From Sphingobacterium sp. UBA2700 (GTDB taxonomy: Bacteria > Bacteroidota > Bacteroidia > Sphingobacteriales > Sphingobacteriaceae), in NCBI GenBank assembly GCA_002354335.1, contig DELI01000019.1:27539-91538 (forward strand): a stretch of DNA of 64,000 nt, written 5' to 3'. Below, piece by piece: positions 1-8,561 of the stretch. Position 1 is the first letter of the stretch, and the number at the start of each line of letters is the position of its first letter. The translations under genes and the position numbers were made by a program. The notes beneath the pieces are model-generated. The model did not search any database, was not told the DNA's origin, and worked only from the letters and a program-made list of their open reading frames with translations.

Positions 1-1
1 A

Positions 2-100
2 CGACTCAAGACCATTGCAAGTGGTGTTTCTGAGGAATGGAAAAAACGTTTTGAAGATTTAAAAAGAGAATATTACCGCAGCATCGAAGACAAAAGTTAA
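2..100 (+). CDS. C-terminal fragment of an unidentified gene
   Basis: The reading frame is open from the left edge and ends in TAA at 98-100, giving the 32 residues RLKTIASGVSEEW...YYRSIEDKS. The charged, helical tail looks like real coding sequence, and a terminator hairpin follows 38 bases later. Too little is present to name the protein. Confidence 0.55.
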   Translation, partial: RLKTIASGVSEEWKKRFEDLKREYYRSIEDKS

Positions 101-137
101 CACCCTATATCTTTCGATTTCTCGGAAAAACAAATAA

Positions 138-165
138 AGGCCGCTCTACACGAGCGGCCTTTTTA
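138..165 (+). terminator. Rho-independent terminator of the left-edge gene
   Basis: AAGGCCGCTC and GAGCGGCCTT form a GC-rich stem around the short loop TACAC, followed by a T run. It ends transcription of the truncated gene at the left edge. Confidence 0.85.
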
Positions 166-209
166 GCTGATCACTATTTATTGCAATTCAATAATAACCC
201 ATATGACGC

Positions 210-230
210 TTTTGTGACGAATTCACAAAA
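210..230. promoter_or_regulatory. Perfect inverted repeat upstream of the SOD gene (possible operator)
   Basis: TTTTGTGA-N5-TCACAAAA is a perfect 8-bp inverted repeat 87 bases before the SOD start codon. The inner halves TGTGA/TCACA match the half-sites of CRP/FNR-family regulators, but the spacer is 5 rather than the usual 6. Function is inferred from shape and position only. Confidence 0.45.
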
Positions 231-234
231 ATTT

Positions 235-252
235 AACAATGTATTCATTGTT
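235..252. promoter_or_regulatory. Second inverted repeat upstream of the SOD gene
   Basis: AACAATG-TATT-CATTGTT is a perfect 7-bp inverted repeat lying 5 bases after the first one and 65 bases before the SOD start. A -7-like TATCTTTA follows at 261-268. It could be an operator or a weak hairpin in the 5' region. Confidence 0.35.
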
Positions 253-316
253 TTAACAATTATCTTTAGAACATAATTTTAAAACTATTGAACAAGAAAA
301 AACTAATAATTATAAA

Positions 317-1033
317 ATGGCAAACAGAAGAAATTTCATCAAAAATAGCTTAGGATTAGCCGCAGGCGTATTAATAGCAAAAAACTCCGGCGCAACTGAG
401 AGCCTTTTAGGGTTGGGACAAACAGCATTTAAGTTCGAAATGGAACCCCTTGGTTATGCATTTAATGCATTAGAAGGTGCTATCGATGCTCAAACCATGC
501 AGATTCACTACGAGAGACATTACGGTGCGTATGTAAAAAATGCTAATGATGCTATCGCGGAAGAAAAAGTTCAAGCGAAAGATGCGAAAAGTATCTTCCA
601 ATCGATGGACAAATACAGTGCTAAATTAAGAAACAACGCAGGCGGTGCTTATAATCATGCGATGTTCTGGAAATTATTACGTCCAGCAAAGGCTGATAAT
701 AAACCTAGCGGAACACTACTGCAAGCTATCAACAAAGATTTTGGTGGATTCGATCAGTTTAAAGAGCAATTCGCCAAAGCTGCAACTTCACAATTTGGCT
801 CCGGTTGGGCATGGTTAGTTGTAGAAAATGGTAAATTGAAAGTAGGCGGTACGCCAAATCAAGATAACCCTTTGATGAAAGGCGTCGCATTACAAGGCAA
901 GCCAATCTTGGGCTTAGACGTTTGGGAGCATGCTTATTATTTGAAATATCAAAACAAGCGTCCTGATTATGTAGGCAACTTCTGGTCTATCGTCAATTGG
1001 GATCAAGTACAGAAATACTACGACGCTAAATAA
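317..1033 (+). CDS. Tat-exported Mn/Fe superoxide dismutase
   Basis: Converts superoxide to oxygen and hydrogen peroxide, probably in the periplasm. The N-terminus carries a twin-arginine motif (RRNFIK, residues 4-9) and a hydrophobic stretch to about residue 26, so export in folded form is likely. The rest is a full SOD domain. By alignment to E. coli SodA the metal ligands are H64, H114, D201 and H205, with the gateway His at H68. A Gln in the NQD motif (Q182) and Gly-Gly before NHAMFW point to the Mn-type second sphere, so Mn or cambialistic use is more likely than strict Fe. It is a single-gene unit with its own terminator. Confidence 0.93.
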   Translation: MANRRNFIKNSLGLAAGVLIAKNSGATESLLGLGQTAFKFEMEPLGYAFNALEGAIDAQTMQIHYERHYGAYVKNANDAIAEEKVQAKDAKSIFQSMDKYSAKLRNNAGGAYNHAMFWKLLRPAKADNKPSGTLLQAINKDFGGFDQFKEQFAKAATSQFGSGWAWLVVENGKLKVGGTPNQDNPLMKGVALQGKPILGLDVWEHAYYLKYQNKRPDYVGNFWSIVNWDQVQKYYDAK

Positions 1034-1045
1034 GCTCACAATCCA

Positions 1046-1095
1046 AAATAGCCTGAATAGTAGGCGAGTCCACTCGCGCTATTCAGGCTATTTTT
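1046..1095. terminator. Bidirectional terminator between SOD and the RND operon
   Basis: AATAGCCTGAATAG and CTATTCAGGCTATT form a 14-bp stem around a GC-rich loop, with A and T runs on both flanks. It serves the SOD gene on the plus strand and the convergent efflux operon on the minus strand. Confidence 0.85.
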
Positions 1096-1154
1096 GTTAA
1101 TATACTACCGTTCTGCAGCTCCTCTGCGATAAACAGATTCCTATTTAATCTAAT

Positions 1155-4100
1155 CTACGCTTTTGCTGCCCCCTCTTCCGCTTCAATCTTTGGCGGAATC
1201 AGCTTATAGACAACAGGCGTTACGATACGGGACAACAAGGTTGAGCTAATCAAGCCACCGATCATCACAATCGCTAGAGGTGAAATCAAAGGATTTGAAG
1301 ACCAGGCTATCGGCAACAAGCCGCCAATCGCGGTGAGCGAAGTCAAAATAATCGGTAGAAACCTAATCTCCCCAGCCTTCTCAATAGCTTCATTCAACTC
1401 CATCCCTTCCCTTCTCAACTGGTTGGTAAAATCGACCAAAAGTATGGTATTCTTCACCTCAATACCCGCAAGTGCCACAATACCGATCGTTGCTACGAAA
1501 GAAAGTGTATTGCCAGTAACCAATAATGCGAGAACCGCGCCTACTATTCCCAAAGGGATAACAGAAAGCACAATCAGCGTACTTTTAAAGGTTTTGAATT
1601 CAAGAATCAATACAGCGATAAACATAAAGACGGTAATCAGGATAATAGTACCAAAACCTCCAAATGCCATCTCTCTACTTTCCACTTCACCTCCCATTTC
1701 ATAGCTATAACCCGCAGGAAAAGGAAATTTATCCATCTGTTCAATGACCGCGTTAATAACCTCATCGTTACTATAGCCTTTCTGAACGAAGGAGTTCACC
1801 GACACTGTTCTTTCCTTATCGATATGATAGATATTAGAAGGCGACACCTCGAACTCCAAACTAGCCAGCTGCGAAAGCGGAATAGCCTGTCCGGCGACAT
1901 TGTCCACAAAAATTCCTTCCAAAGTTTCAAGCGTGGCATCCTTTGCGCGAGGAACAGAAACGATGATATCATAATCATTATCGTCCTTATCCGGATCCGA
2001 ATAAGTCCCAACCTGATAGCCCGCCAATGCCACACGGATAGTCTGATCGATCGAAGAAGTCGGCACCCCTAAGGCCATCGCCTTCTCCCTATTGATATTT
2101 ACCCGAATATCTGTCTTGTTATTTTTGATCGGGTTATTGACATACTCTGAACCAGGCGTATTCTTCAACAATACTTCCGCTTTCGCTGCTAGCGAACGTA
2201 AGGTATCGAGATTATCCCCAAAGATGCGTATCTCTACTGGCGAAATCACCGGCACCCCCTGTTCAAAGTTTCGCACCTCGACCTTCGCCCCTAAGTAGGG
2301 CGTCCATTTCTTGCGCAGGTTCTCAATGATTTGAATCTTATCGCTGGACTTAACATCGTCGTGCAATTGCACGAAGATATCCGCATACGAGACGTTCTCC
2401 TGCCCCTGTTGCATATTGTAGTAAACCCGAGGATTACCTTTGCCGACATTCGTCGTAAAGTATTTCACATCTTCCATCCCCTTCAGCTCCTTCTCAATCT
2501 CTCTGCTAATGCGATTAGTCGTCTGTATGTTATCCTGCAGCTCACTGCTGATATGAATCATGAACTGTGGCTTTTCCGAGGGTGGAAATAAACTGAAACC
2601 GACTACTGGAATCAAAGCCAAAGAACCTAAGAATATCGCTAGTGCGATCAAGGTGGTTCTACCTGGATGCTTCAAGGCTTTGTCCAAAAAGACACCATAG
2701 CTCTTATGAATAATATTTTGCATCGTCCTAAGGATTGCATTTCCTCCTTCATGCTCATGCGGTTTAAGGAGTTTACTGGATAAGAAAGGAACTACCAGGA
2801 GGGCGATCAGCATGGAGCCGATCACTGAAGTGATAACCGCAATAGGCATACTGCGGATAAACTCACCCGCCATTTCGGGCATAAATACCAATGGCATAAA
2901 GGCTATAACAAGCGTAACAGTACAGCCCAACACTGCTAAAGCGATTTGCTCAGTCCCCTTAATAGAGGCCTCCAAACGACTATATCCTTCACGCATCCAG
3001 CGTTCAATATTCTCAACGACGACAATGCTATCATCCACAACTAGCCCCAGGGCAACGACAAATCCTACGATACTCAATTGGTTTAAGGAGTACCCGAAGG
3101 AGTTCATTGCGATAACCCCCAAGCCGAGTGAGAGCGGAATAGCGATCATCACGACCAAGGATGCGCGCGTACCTAGAGGTAATAGCGTAATAAGCACCAA
3201 GCAGATTGCGATGGCAAAGTCTACTCCCAGACCCCCTAATCGTTTATTGACATTGTTAGCCTGATCAAAATTTACGATCATATCGACATTGTCAGGCAAT
3301 GTTTGTTCAAATTCATCTAAGACCTTCAAATATTCCTTTTGCGTATCCGAAATATTCATCCCGATCTTTTGTGCAGCATTGATCAATACGGCGTTATAAC
3401 CGTTCAGTCGTGTAATGTGGTTATTCGTTCCGAAAGTCGGATAAACACTGGCGACTTCCTTCAAGGTGATATTCTTACCCTGTCCGCTCGCAACGATCGT
3501 ATTCTTGATATCCTCAATTTGCTGGTAATTCCCAGAAGTCTTCACGCTGAAAGTTTTATCGCCCGCAATGACAGAACCTGCGGGGATATTTTGATTTTCA
3601 CTCTGAATCGATTGGATAATGCGATTCATCGGAATGCCAAGTTCCGCTATTTTTGCCTGATCGATGTCAACGCGAATCTGCTGATCCGGAAGCCCCGAAA
3701 TCTCAACTTCCTTTAAAGCCTTCACCTTCTCCAGGTCTTGCTTCAGCTTATCAGCAAGCTCTTTGATAGTCGTCTGTGAAGCATTTTCCGAAACAAGCGC
3801 TAGCTGAATGACCGACACATTGGTAGGATCGATCTTCTGCACTTCCATGCTATAGATATTCTCCGGCAGCTCGGGCGTCGCAGCATTAAGCTCGCGCACC
3901 AATTCCTGATATTTGTCGTCATAATCCGTTCCATATTCGAACTCGACAAAGAAAAAAGCGACGCTATTATTGATGGTCGTTTTTATTCTTTTGATATCAT
4001 CCAACGCGTAGAATCGCGCTTCCAAGGGCTTCACGATCAATTGCTCCATATCCTTGGGATTCGTCCCTGGCTGAACAACAATGACCGGGAAGCTGACGGC

Positions 4101-4223
4101 TTTCATATCTGGGTCCTCTGCCCTCGGCATCGTGAGCAAGGAGGTCGCAGCGACCAACATCACCATAAGCACCATAATCATGGTGAATTGGTAATTCTTT
4201 ATCGGGTATTTAATTAAGCTCAT
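1155..4223 (-). CDS. RND multidrug efflux permease (inner membrane)
   Basis: Proton-driven inner-membrane pump of a tripartite efflux system. The 1022 residues match the usual length of the HAE-type RND family, with a first transmembrane helix at about 14-33, a large periplasmic loop, a helix bundle from about 335, a second loop and a second bundle. The proton-relay aspartates lie in TM4 (GLVVDDSIVVVENIER, D397 and D398), and the matching lysine is in GIEVKNTILL. It lacks signs of the metal-exporting CusA type, so drugs or other organic molecules are the likely substrates. It is the last gene of the operon, 11 bases after the adaptor gene. Confidence 0.93.
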   Translation of the reverse strand: MSLIKYPIKNYQFTMIMVLMVMLVAATSLLTMPRAEDPDMKAVSFPVIVVQPGTNPKDMEQLIVKPLEARFYALDDIKRIKTTINNSVAFFFVEFEYGTDYDDKYQELVRELNAATPELPENIYSMEVQKIDPTNVSVIQLALVSENASQTTIKELADKLKQDLEKVKALKEVEISGLPDQQIRVDIDQAKIAELGIPMNRIIQSIQSENQNIPAGSVIAGDKTFSVKTSGNYQQIEDIKNTIVASGQGKNITLKEVASVYPTFGTNNHITRLNGYNAVLINAAQKIGMNISDTQKEYLKVLDEFEQTLPDNVDMIVNFDQANNVNKRLGGLGVDFAIAICLVLITLLPLGTRASLVVMIAIPLSLGLGVIAMNSFGYSLNQLSIVGFVVALGLVVDDSIVVVENIERWMREGYSRLEASIKGTEQIALAVLGCTVTLVIAFMPLVFMPEMAGEFIRSMPIAVITSVIGSMLIALLVVPFLSSKLLKPHEHEGGNAILRTMQNIIHKSYGVFLDKALKHPGRTTLIALAIFLGSLALIPVVGFSLFPPSEKPQFMIHISSELQDNIQTTNRISREIEKELKGMEDVKYFTTNVGKGNPRVYYNMQQGQENVSYADIFVQLHDDVKSSDKIQIIENLRKKWTPYLGAKVEVRNFEQGVPVISPVEIRIFGDNLDTLRSLAAKAEVLLKNTPGSEYVNNPIKNNKTDIRVNINREKAMALGVPTSSIDQTIRVALAGYQVGTYSDPDKDDNDYDIIVSVPRAKDATLETLEGIFVDNVAGQAIPLSQLASLEFEVSPSNIYHIDKERTVSVNSFVQKGYSNDEVINAVIEQMDKFPFPAGYSYEMGGEVESREMAFGGFGTIILITVFMFIAVLILEFKTFKSTLIVLSVIPLGIVGAVLALLVTGNTLSFVATIGIVALAGIEVKNTILLVDFTNQLRREGMELNEAIEKAGEIRFLPIILTSLTAIGGLLPIAWSSNPLISPLAIVMIGGLISSTLLSRIVTPVVYKLIPPKIEAEEGAAKA

Positions 4224-4234
4224 GTACTATCCTC

Positions 4235-5284
4235 CTATTTTATCACCGTAATTGGAGACCCATCCTGTAAGTAGGGCGATCCGGATACGATCAAGGCACC
4301 GGCATCCTCCAGTCCGGATTCAATAAGCACCTCATCCTTCTCAATAGAAGCAACTTTAACCTTCTGCTTTCTGGCCGTTTTTCCATCTTTACTGATGAAG
4401 ACATAGCCCTCTGTCCCACTACCATCCAGTAGCGAAGAGAACGGAATTCGCCAGCCCTTGCCAGCACTAGCCTGGCTTACGGTAATCTGCGATTTTCCAA
4501 ATACCCCGGAAGCTAGCTTGCCAGCAGGTTTGCCTTGGACTGCCAGATGAATGCTGAATGTTCCTGACTGAGGGTCCAGACCTTCAGATTTCTTCGCCAC
4601 GACCGCCGCCAGCGTACTGTTCGGAATGGCATCTGTCTGAATGCTCGCTTTATCGCCCACTTTAATCTGTGCCCACTGGCTATCACTTACTCCCACCTTC
4701 AACATCCAGGTGCCATTACTAGCGCCATTGACTTGAAGTACAGGAGTGCCCGGACCAACAACCTGTCCCTCATTCGCCAATTTCGCCAATACAAAGCCCG
4801 ACACAGGGGAATGTATCTGCGAGTACTGCTGATTGAACCCGACGGATTTCAGATCCTCCTGCGCCACCGCTAAGGCGGTTCGTGCATTCTGCAACTGCTC
4901 CAGCGTTGCTACGCTATCTCTATAGAGCTTTTCTGCTCTTTCATAATCTCTTCTCGCCTTCTCCACGCCTAATCGAGCCTGCCCGGCCTTAGCATCTACC
5001 TCCGAGGTATGTACTGCCGCTAATACCTGCCCCTTACGAACAGCATCACCCTCTTTAACGTAAATACGCGAAATAACACCGCCATTTTTAAATCCTAATA
5101 GCGTTTCATCATCGGTTGTAAAAACTCCGGTGGCTTCTACCACACTCGCCGTTCCGTTCTGTTGCAAGGGAACCAATTTTACCGGAATGGTATCCTGAAC
5201 CGGAATCCCGGCACTGCGTTCTGCCTGATGGCAGCCGCTCAATAAAAGTATTCCGAATACTATACTTGATAGTGTTGTTTTCAT
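4235..5284 (-). CDS. RND periplasmic adaptor lipoprotein (membrane fusion protein)
   Basis: Bridges the RND pump and the outer-membrane channel. A lipoprotein signal is visible (FGILLLSGCHQ, acylated Cys at about residue 18), so the protein is anchored by lipid and not by a helix. The usual order of parts follows: biotinyl-lipoyl half (GVISRIYVKEGDAVRKGQVLA), alpha-helical hairpin (about 100-145), second lipoyl half (SPVSGFVLAKLANEGQVV), beta-barrel and membrane-proximal domain. At 349 residues it is typical for the family. It lies 7 bases after the channel gene and 11 before the pump. Confidence 0.92.
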   Translation of the reverse strand: MKTTLSSIVFGILLLSGCHQAERSAGIPVQDTIPVKLVPLQQNGTASVVEATGVFTTDDETLLGFKNGGVISRIYVKEGDAVRKGQVLAAVHTSEVDAKAGQARLGVEKARRDYERAEKLYRDSVATLEQLQNARTALAVAQEDLKSVGFNQQYSQIHSPVSGFVLAKLANEGQVVGPGTPVLQVNGASNGTWMLKVGVSDSQWAQIKVGDKASIQTDAIPNSTLAAVVAKKSEGLDPQSGTFSIHLAVQGKPAGKLASGVFGKSQITVSQASAGKGWRIPFSSLLDGSGTEGYVFISKDGKTARKQKVKVASIEKDEVLIESGLEDAGALIVSGSPYLQDGSPITVIK

Positions 5285-5291
5285 GTCTTGA

Positions 5292-6650
5292 TTAGTTTAA
5301 AGGGTAGCTTGCAGTTTCTCTTTCAAATTTTGCCATTGCCGACAACAGCTTATATGCCGCAATGTTATTCGCCAATTTAGCGTTGGTAAATTGGGATCGC
5401 GCGTCTATCGTTTCCAGATAAGTATTAACTCCTTCGTTGAATCCCCGCTGTATCAATCGCTGATAGGTAGCGGCAGCATCCAATTGAACCTTCGAGCTCT
5501 CAAAGTTTTTTTGCGTTGCCACTAGCTCGTTTTTTGCCACACTCGCCGCTAACTCCAATTGTTGTCTAGCCTGGTCTAATTTATTTTGAGCCTCCGCGAC
5601 GGCAATTTGGTTTTCCTGAATCTTTAAGCGGTTTCTATTCCCGGCGAATATGGGGAAGCTGAGCTGCGCACCGACCATATAATATTGAGAGTTACTATTA
5701 ATGCGTAATCCTTCCGCTTGCGAACCCAAATCTAGAAAAGCACTTAACTTCGGTACAAAGACCTGCTTGCTCATGGCAAGCATGGTTTCCTGGATTTCAA
5801 TATTATCGTTGAGCGACTTCAATTCTTCTCTGCCCTCAACTTCTACGGCCAAAGCCTCTCCGTTGTTCTGCAAATCTTTATTTTGAGGGATAAGGTCTAT
5901 AGCAGTGTCTGCGGGACGATTCAATAAAGCATTGAAATAATACTGCGCATTGTGCAATTGCTGCTCTGCTTCAGCCAACTTCGCCTCATGCTGCGCAATC
6001 TCGGCATTCGCACGAATCACATAAGCCGGCAAACCTTTTCCCGCTTCCAACAACTTCTCATTCACGCGTTTTCCCTCTGCTGCCAATACGATCGCATTTT
6101 TATAGATCGCAACAGCGTCCAGTGCACTCAAATAATTAAAATAAGCCACTTTAATATCCTTAACGAGCTCGCGTTGATACAGTTCGATTTCCCTCTTTGA
6201 CATCTTTACCAGCGTTTCGCGGATCGTACGATTATGCTTAATATCCGTATTGATGATAGGAACCGCAGTTCTGATTTTCGCGTCGTAATAATTCTTAGGC
6301 AAAAAGTTGATCTCTTCGTTCTGTATCTGAGGGAAGTTCTGCGTATTGGTGAGCTGGTTAAGCGTCGCATATACCGGATTTAACATATCTCCTACGGGTA
6401 GATCGATTGATCTACCCCCATCGGCATGCGAATAGGTCAGATCAAATGTAATATTCGGGAGAAACATACTTCGCGCGACTTCCAATCCATTCATTGCCTT
6501 TTTCAACGAAAGGTTCTTTTCGACCAGTACCAGATTACTATCCAGACCCTGCCTGATATATTGGTCAAGGATGGGCTCTTGTGCTCGTGAGGTAACCCCT
6601 AGCAGTGTAAAAAAGGCAATGAGATAAAACTGTATAAGAAAGGTTTTCAT
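5292..6650 (-). CDS. TolC-family outer-membrane efflux channel
   Basis: Outer-membrane exit duct of the tripartite pump. An N-terminal signal peptide ends at about residue 23 (SRAQE). Two repeated OEP halves follow, rich in long amphipathic helices with heptad-like spacing (LEAGKGLPAYVIRANAEIAQ and its C-terminal counterpart at RGFNEGVNTYLETIDARSQF). The 452 residues fit the family. It is the first gene of the efflux operon. The TetR-type inverted repeat lies directly in front of its start codon. Confidence 0.9.
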   Translation of the reverse strand: MKTFLIQFYLIAFFTLLGVTSRAQEPILDQYIRQGLDSNLVLVEKNLSLKKAMNGLEVARSMFLPNITFDLTYSHADGGRSIDLPVGDMLNPVYATLNQLTNTQNFPQIQNEEINFLPKNYYDAKIRTAVPIINTDIKHNRTIRETLVKMSKREIELYQRELVKDIKVAYFNYLSALDAVAIYKNAIVLAAEGKRVNEKLLEAGKGLPAYVIRANAEIAQHEAKLAEAEQQLHNAQYYFNALLNRPADTAIDLIPQNKDLQNNGEALAVEVEGREELKSLNDNIEIQETMLAMSKQVFVPKLSAFLDLGSQAEGLRINSNSQYYMVGAQLSFPIFAGNRNRLKIQENQIAVAEAQNKLDQARQQLELAASVAKNELVATQKNFESSKVQLDAAATYQRLIQRGFNEGVNTYLETIDARSQFTNAKLANNIAAYKLLSAMAKFERETASYPLN

Positions 6651-6652
6651 TA

Positions 6653-6667
6653 TTAACAGTGTTAAGT
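6653..6667. promoter_or_regulatory. TetR-type operator in front of the efflux operon
   Basis: TTAAC-AGT-GTTAAGT lies between the tetR stop codon and the start of the channel gene. It shares the core TTAACnGTGTTAAGT with the operator in the tetR promoter. The two sites being alike, one at each transcription unit of the locus, supports binding by the local TetR protein. Its position next to the start codon means a bound repressor would block either a short-range promoter or read-through from tetR. Confidence 0.65.
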
Positions 6668-6683
6668 TGTGATGTAAAATTTT

Positions 6684-7319
6684 TTATTTTGTCTGCTCTA
6701 TAAAAGACACATAAACTTCGAAGGTTTTATTGACTAGGTCTCGGACAGCATAGGGCATCTCTAATGTTTCTGTTATTTTATTGAGATGATTTGACAAGTA
6801 TAGCGTAACAAGACCATGTACGGCACCCCAAGCTTGAAATGCAACTAAATCCGTTTCTTTACCTTTAAACCATCCCTGCTCCTGGCACTGGGCAATCGTA
6901 AGGCGAAGAAAGTCGAATACACGCTCCCCATCGGGCCACTGTTCCTCGATACAGTTAGCATCCAGAAATTCCATCGGCTCTTTCATCATAAACATAACCT
7001 GATAATAATCAGGATTCCGAAATGCGAAATCTATATAATTGCGGCCTAATGCTTTGAAACGCTGGAAAGGATCGTCTACGGAGTCTAAGGCCATAAACTG
7101 TTGACGCAGGAGTTGAAACCCCTCTCGATGCAAGGCATAGACAATATCATTCTTATCTTTGTAGTATAGGTAGATAGTCGTCGGGCTAAATTCAATTTCC
7201 TTTGCGATCTTACGAATCGAAGTAGCCTCGTAACCTTCCTGTACAAAGAGTTTTTTCGCCGCCTCTAAAATAGCCAGCTTAAGATCTTCTTTATGCTTTT
7301 GTTTTTTATCTTTCATCAT
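6684..7319 (-). CDS. TetR/AcrR-family repressor of the efflux operon
   Basis: Ligand-responsive repressor. The N-terminal helix-turn-helix is clear (about residues 13-58, with TSIRKIAKEIEFSPTTIYLYY as recognition region), and the rest is a helical ligand-binding and dimer domain like TetR_C 13/WHG types. It lies directly upstream of the three efflux genes on the same strand, and matching palindromes occur in its own promoter and before the channel gene, so it very probably represses itself and the pump. The first of two Met codons (MMKDKK) is used here; the second is equally possible. Confidence 0.9.
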   Translation of the reverse strand: MMKDKKQKHKEDLKLAILEAAKKLFVQEGYEATSIRKIAKEIEFSPTTIYLYYKDKNDIVYALHREGFQLLRQQFMALDSVDDPFQRFKALGRNYIDFAFRNPDYYQVMFMMKEPMEFLDANCIEEQWPDGERVFDFLRLTIAQCQEQGWFKGKETDLVAFQAWGAVHGLVTLYLSNHLNKITETLEMPYAVRDLVNKTFEVYVSFIEQTK

Positions 7320-7332
7320 TGATAGTACAAAG

Positions 7333-7363
7333 CAAAACTACTTAACGGTGTTAAGTATTAAAA
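7333..7363 (-). promoter_or_regulatory. Promoter of tetR and the efflux operon
   Basis: On the minus strand TAGTTTTG (7333-7340) is a perfect match to the Bacteroidota -7 consensus TAnnTTTG. Nineteen bases upstream is TTTT (7360-7363), a three-of-four match to the -33 TTTG. The spacer holds the palindrome described next, the classic placement for a repressor. Confidence 0.6.
7339..7357. promoter_or_regulatory. TetR-type operator inside the tetR promoter
   Basis: TACTTAAC-GGT-GTTAAGTA is a perfect inverted repeat with 8-bp arms. It fills the spacer between the -33 and -7 elements of the tetR promoter and overlaps the -7 by 2 bases. A related site lies before the efflux genes (6653-6667). Auto-repression is the natural reading. 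Confidence 0.75.
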
Positions 7364-7404
7364 GCAAACGAAGATAATAAGACATTCATATGACAATAAA
7401 CAAG

Positions 7405-7434
7405 AAAGGGCCGTCTTTTGGACGGCCCTTCTTC
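7405..7434 (-). terminator. Terminator of hsp20
   Basis: AAGGGCCGTC-TTTTG-GACGGCCCTT forms a perfect 10-bp GC-rich stem, flanked by a modest T run on the minus strand. It lies 21 bases after the hsp20 stop codon. Confidence 0.8.
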
Positions 7435-7455
7435 AACTAACCACAACTAATCTTC

Positions 7456-7899
7456 TTACTTAACCTCTATAAGTCTCTTTGCTACGATCGCTTCCTCTTT
7501 TTTACCGATTTTAACCGCTAAGACGCCATTTTCATATACTGCGTCAATGTTAGCATAGTCAACAACTTCAGGTAAGGTGAAGGATCTTGAGAAAGATGAA
7601 TAGCTAAATTCTTTTTTGCTATAAACGTTTCCGTCTTCTACTTTCTCTTCTTGTTTTTCTACAGAAATCGAGATAATGTTTTTATCAACATTGATCTTAA
7701 AGTCTGATTTTTGTAAACCAGGAGCCGCAACTTCGATGCTGAACGCGTCTGCTGATTCTGTAATGTTTACCGCAGGAACTCGAGTCACTAAACGATCTGA
7801 AATAAATGAATCGTTAAATAAATTGTCAAACACATTGTTAACAAATGGGTTCACTGCATCAGTGTTGTAAGATTTTCCAGGTAATTTAATTAATGCCAT
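7456..7899 (-). CDS. Small heat-shock protein, Hsp20/alpha-crystallin family
   Basis: ATP-independent holdase that keeps unfolding proteins soluble. The 147 residues contain an alpha-crystallin domain from about 42 to 138 (PAVNITESADAFSIEVAAPG, then VYENGVLAVKIGKKEE with the conserved GVL motif). A short N-terminal arm precedes it and the C-terminus ends in LIEVK. The start codon is fixed by a strong AGGAGG ribosome site 9 bases upstream (7909-7914 on the minus strand), unusual for this phylum and consistent with high expression. It forms a single-gene unit. Confidence 0.92.
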   Translation of the reverse strand: MALIKLPGKSYNTDAVNPFVNNVFDNLFNDSFISDRLVTRVPAVNITESADAFSIEVAAPGLQKSDFKINVDKNIISISVEKQEEKVEDGNVYSKKEFSYSSFSRSFTLPEVVDYANIDAVYENGVLAVKIGKKEEAIVAKRLIEVK

Positions 7900-8120
7900 T
7901 TTATATTTCCTCCTTATATTTTTTACTTATTTATTTTTTAAATCAAATACACTAGCTATTATTCAACTTATGTACCAAGCGAATTTACAAGCAAAAACCT
8001 GCTAAATTGACATTTAAACTACGTTTTAACAAGTCAAAATGTCCGAATAACAAACTAATACGCTCCTCTTTTTAGAAGATAACGCAGAAGTGAATGGTTT
8101 TAATATGAGGTAATAAAACT

Positions 8121-8486
8121 TTAACGTTGGAAGGATAGCGAGACGACGGAGTTCGCCAGATCACCGCCGAATGGGGGATTCATTTTCTTAATACTAACCT
8201 CAATTTGCTCCAGATATGCATAGCCTTCTAATAGTTTGTTGAGGATATCTTCCGCCGCCGACTCCAGTAATTTCCTGCGCGGACTCATCACTTCGGCTAA
8301 TATTCGATATAGATCTTCGTAATTAAGGGTATTGTTCAAGTCTTCCGCATCTGGATTCTTGAAAGGGAAGCTCACAGATACATTCACAAAAAACTCGTTT
8401 CCTAATAATTGTTCTTCTTCGTAGAAGCCAATAGGTGAAAAAAAGCGAACATTATCGAGTGCAATTTTCTGTGTTATCTGAGCCAT
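8121..8486 (-). CDS. folB: Dihydroneopterin aldolase
   Basis: Folate synthesis: splits 7,8-dihydroneopterin to 6-hydroxymethyl-dihydropterin and glycolaldehyde. Family signatures are the start region ALDNVRFFSPIGFYEEE, GNEFFVNVSV, the LESAAEDI segment with the pterin-anchoring Glu, and IKKMNPPFGG with the catalytic Lys. The frame is open further upstream to 8528, but starting at the internal Met (MAQITQ) gives 121 residues, the usual FolB length, and removes a non-conserved basic tail. It is divergent from the next gene. Confidence 0.88.
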   Translation of the reverse strand: MAQITQKIALDNVRFFSPIGFYEEEQLLGNEFFVNVSVSFPFKNPDAEDLNNTLNYEDLYRILAEVMSPRRKLLESAAEDILNKLLEGYAYLEQIEVSIKKMNPPFGGDLANSVVSLSFQR

Positions 8487-8561
8487 TATCAAAAGTTTAA
8501 GCGGATATTTTCGAATAAAATTAGACATATTTCTTATATTAACCTAAATTAACTTAAACCT

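Noticed and set aside
1333-3716. Several ORFs of 60-150 codons opposite the RND permease gene
   Set aside because: They are antisense shadows of a clear full-length gene with typical family motifs.
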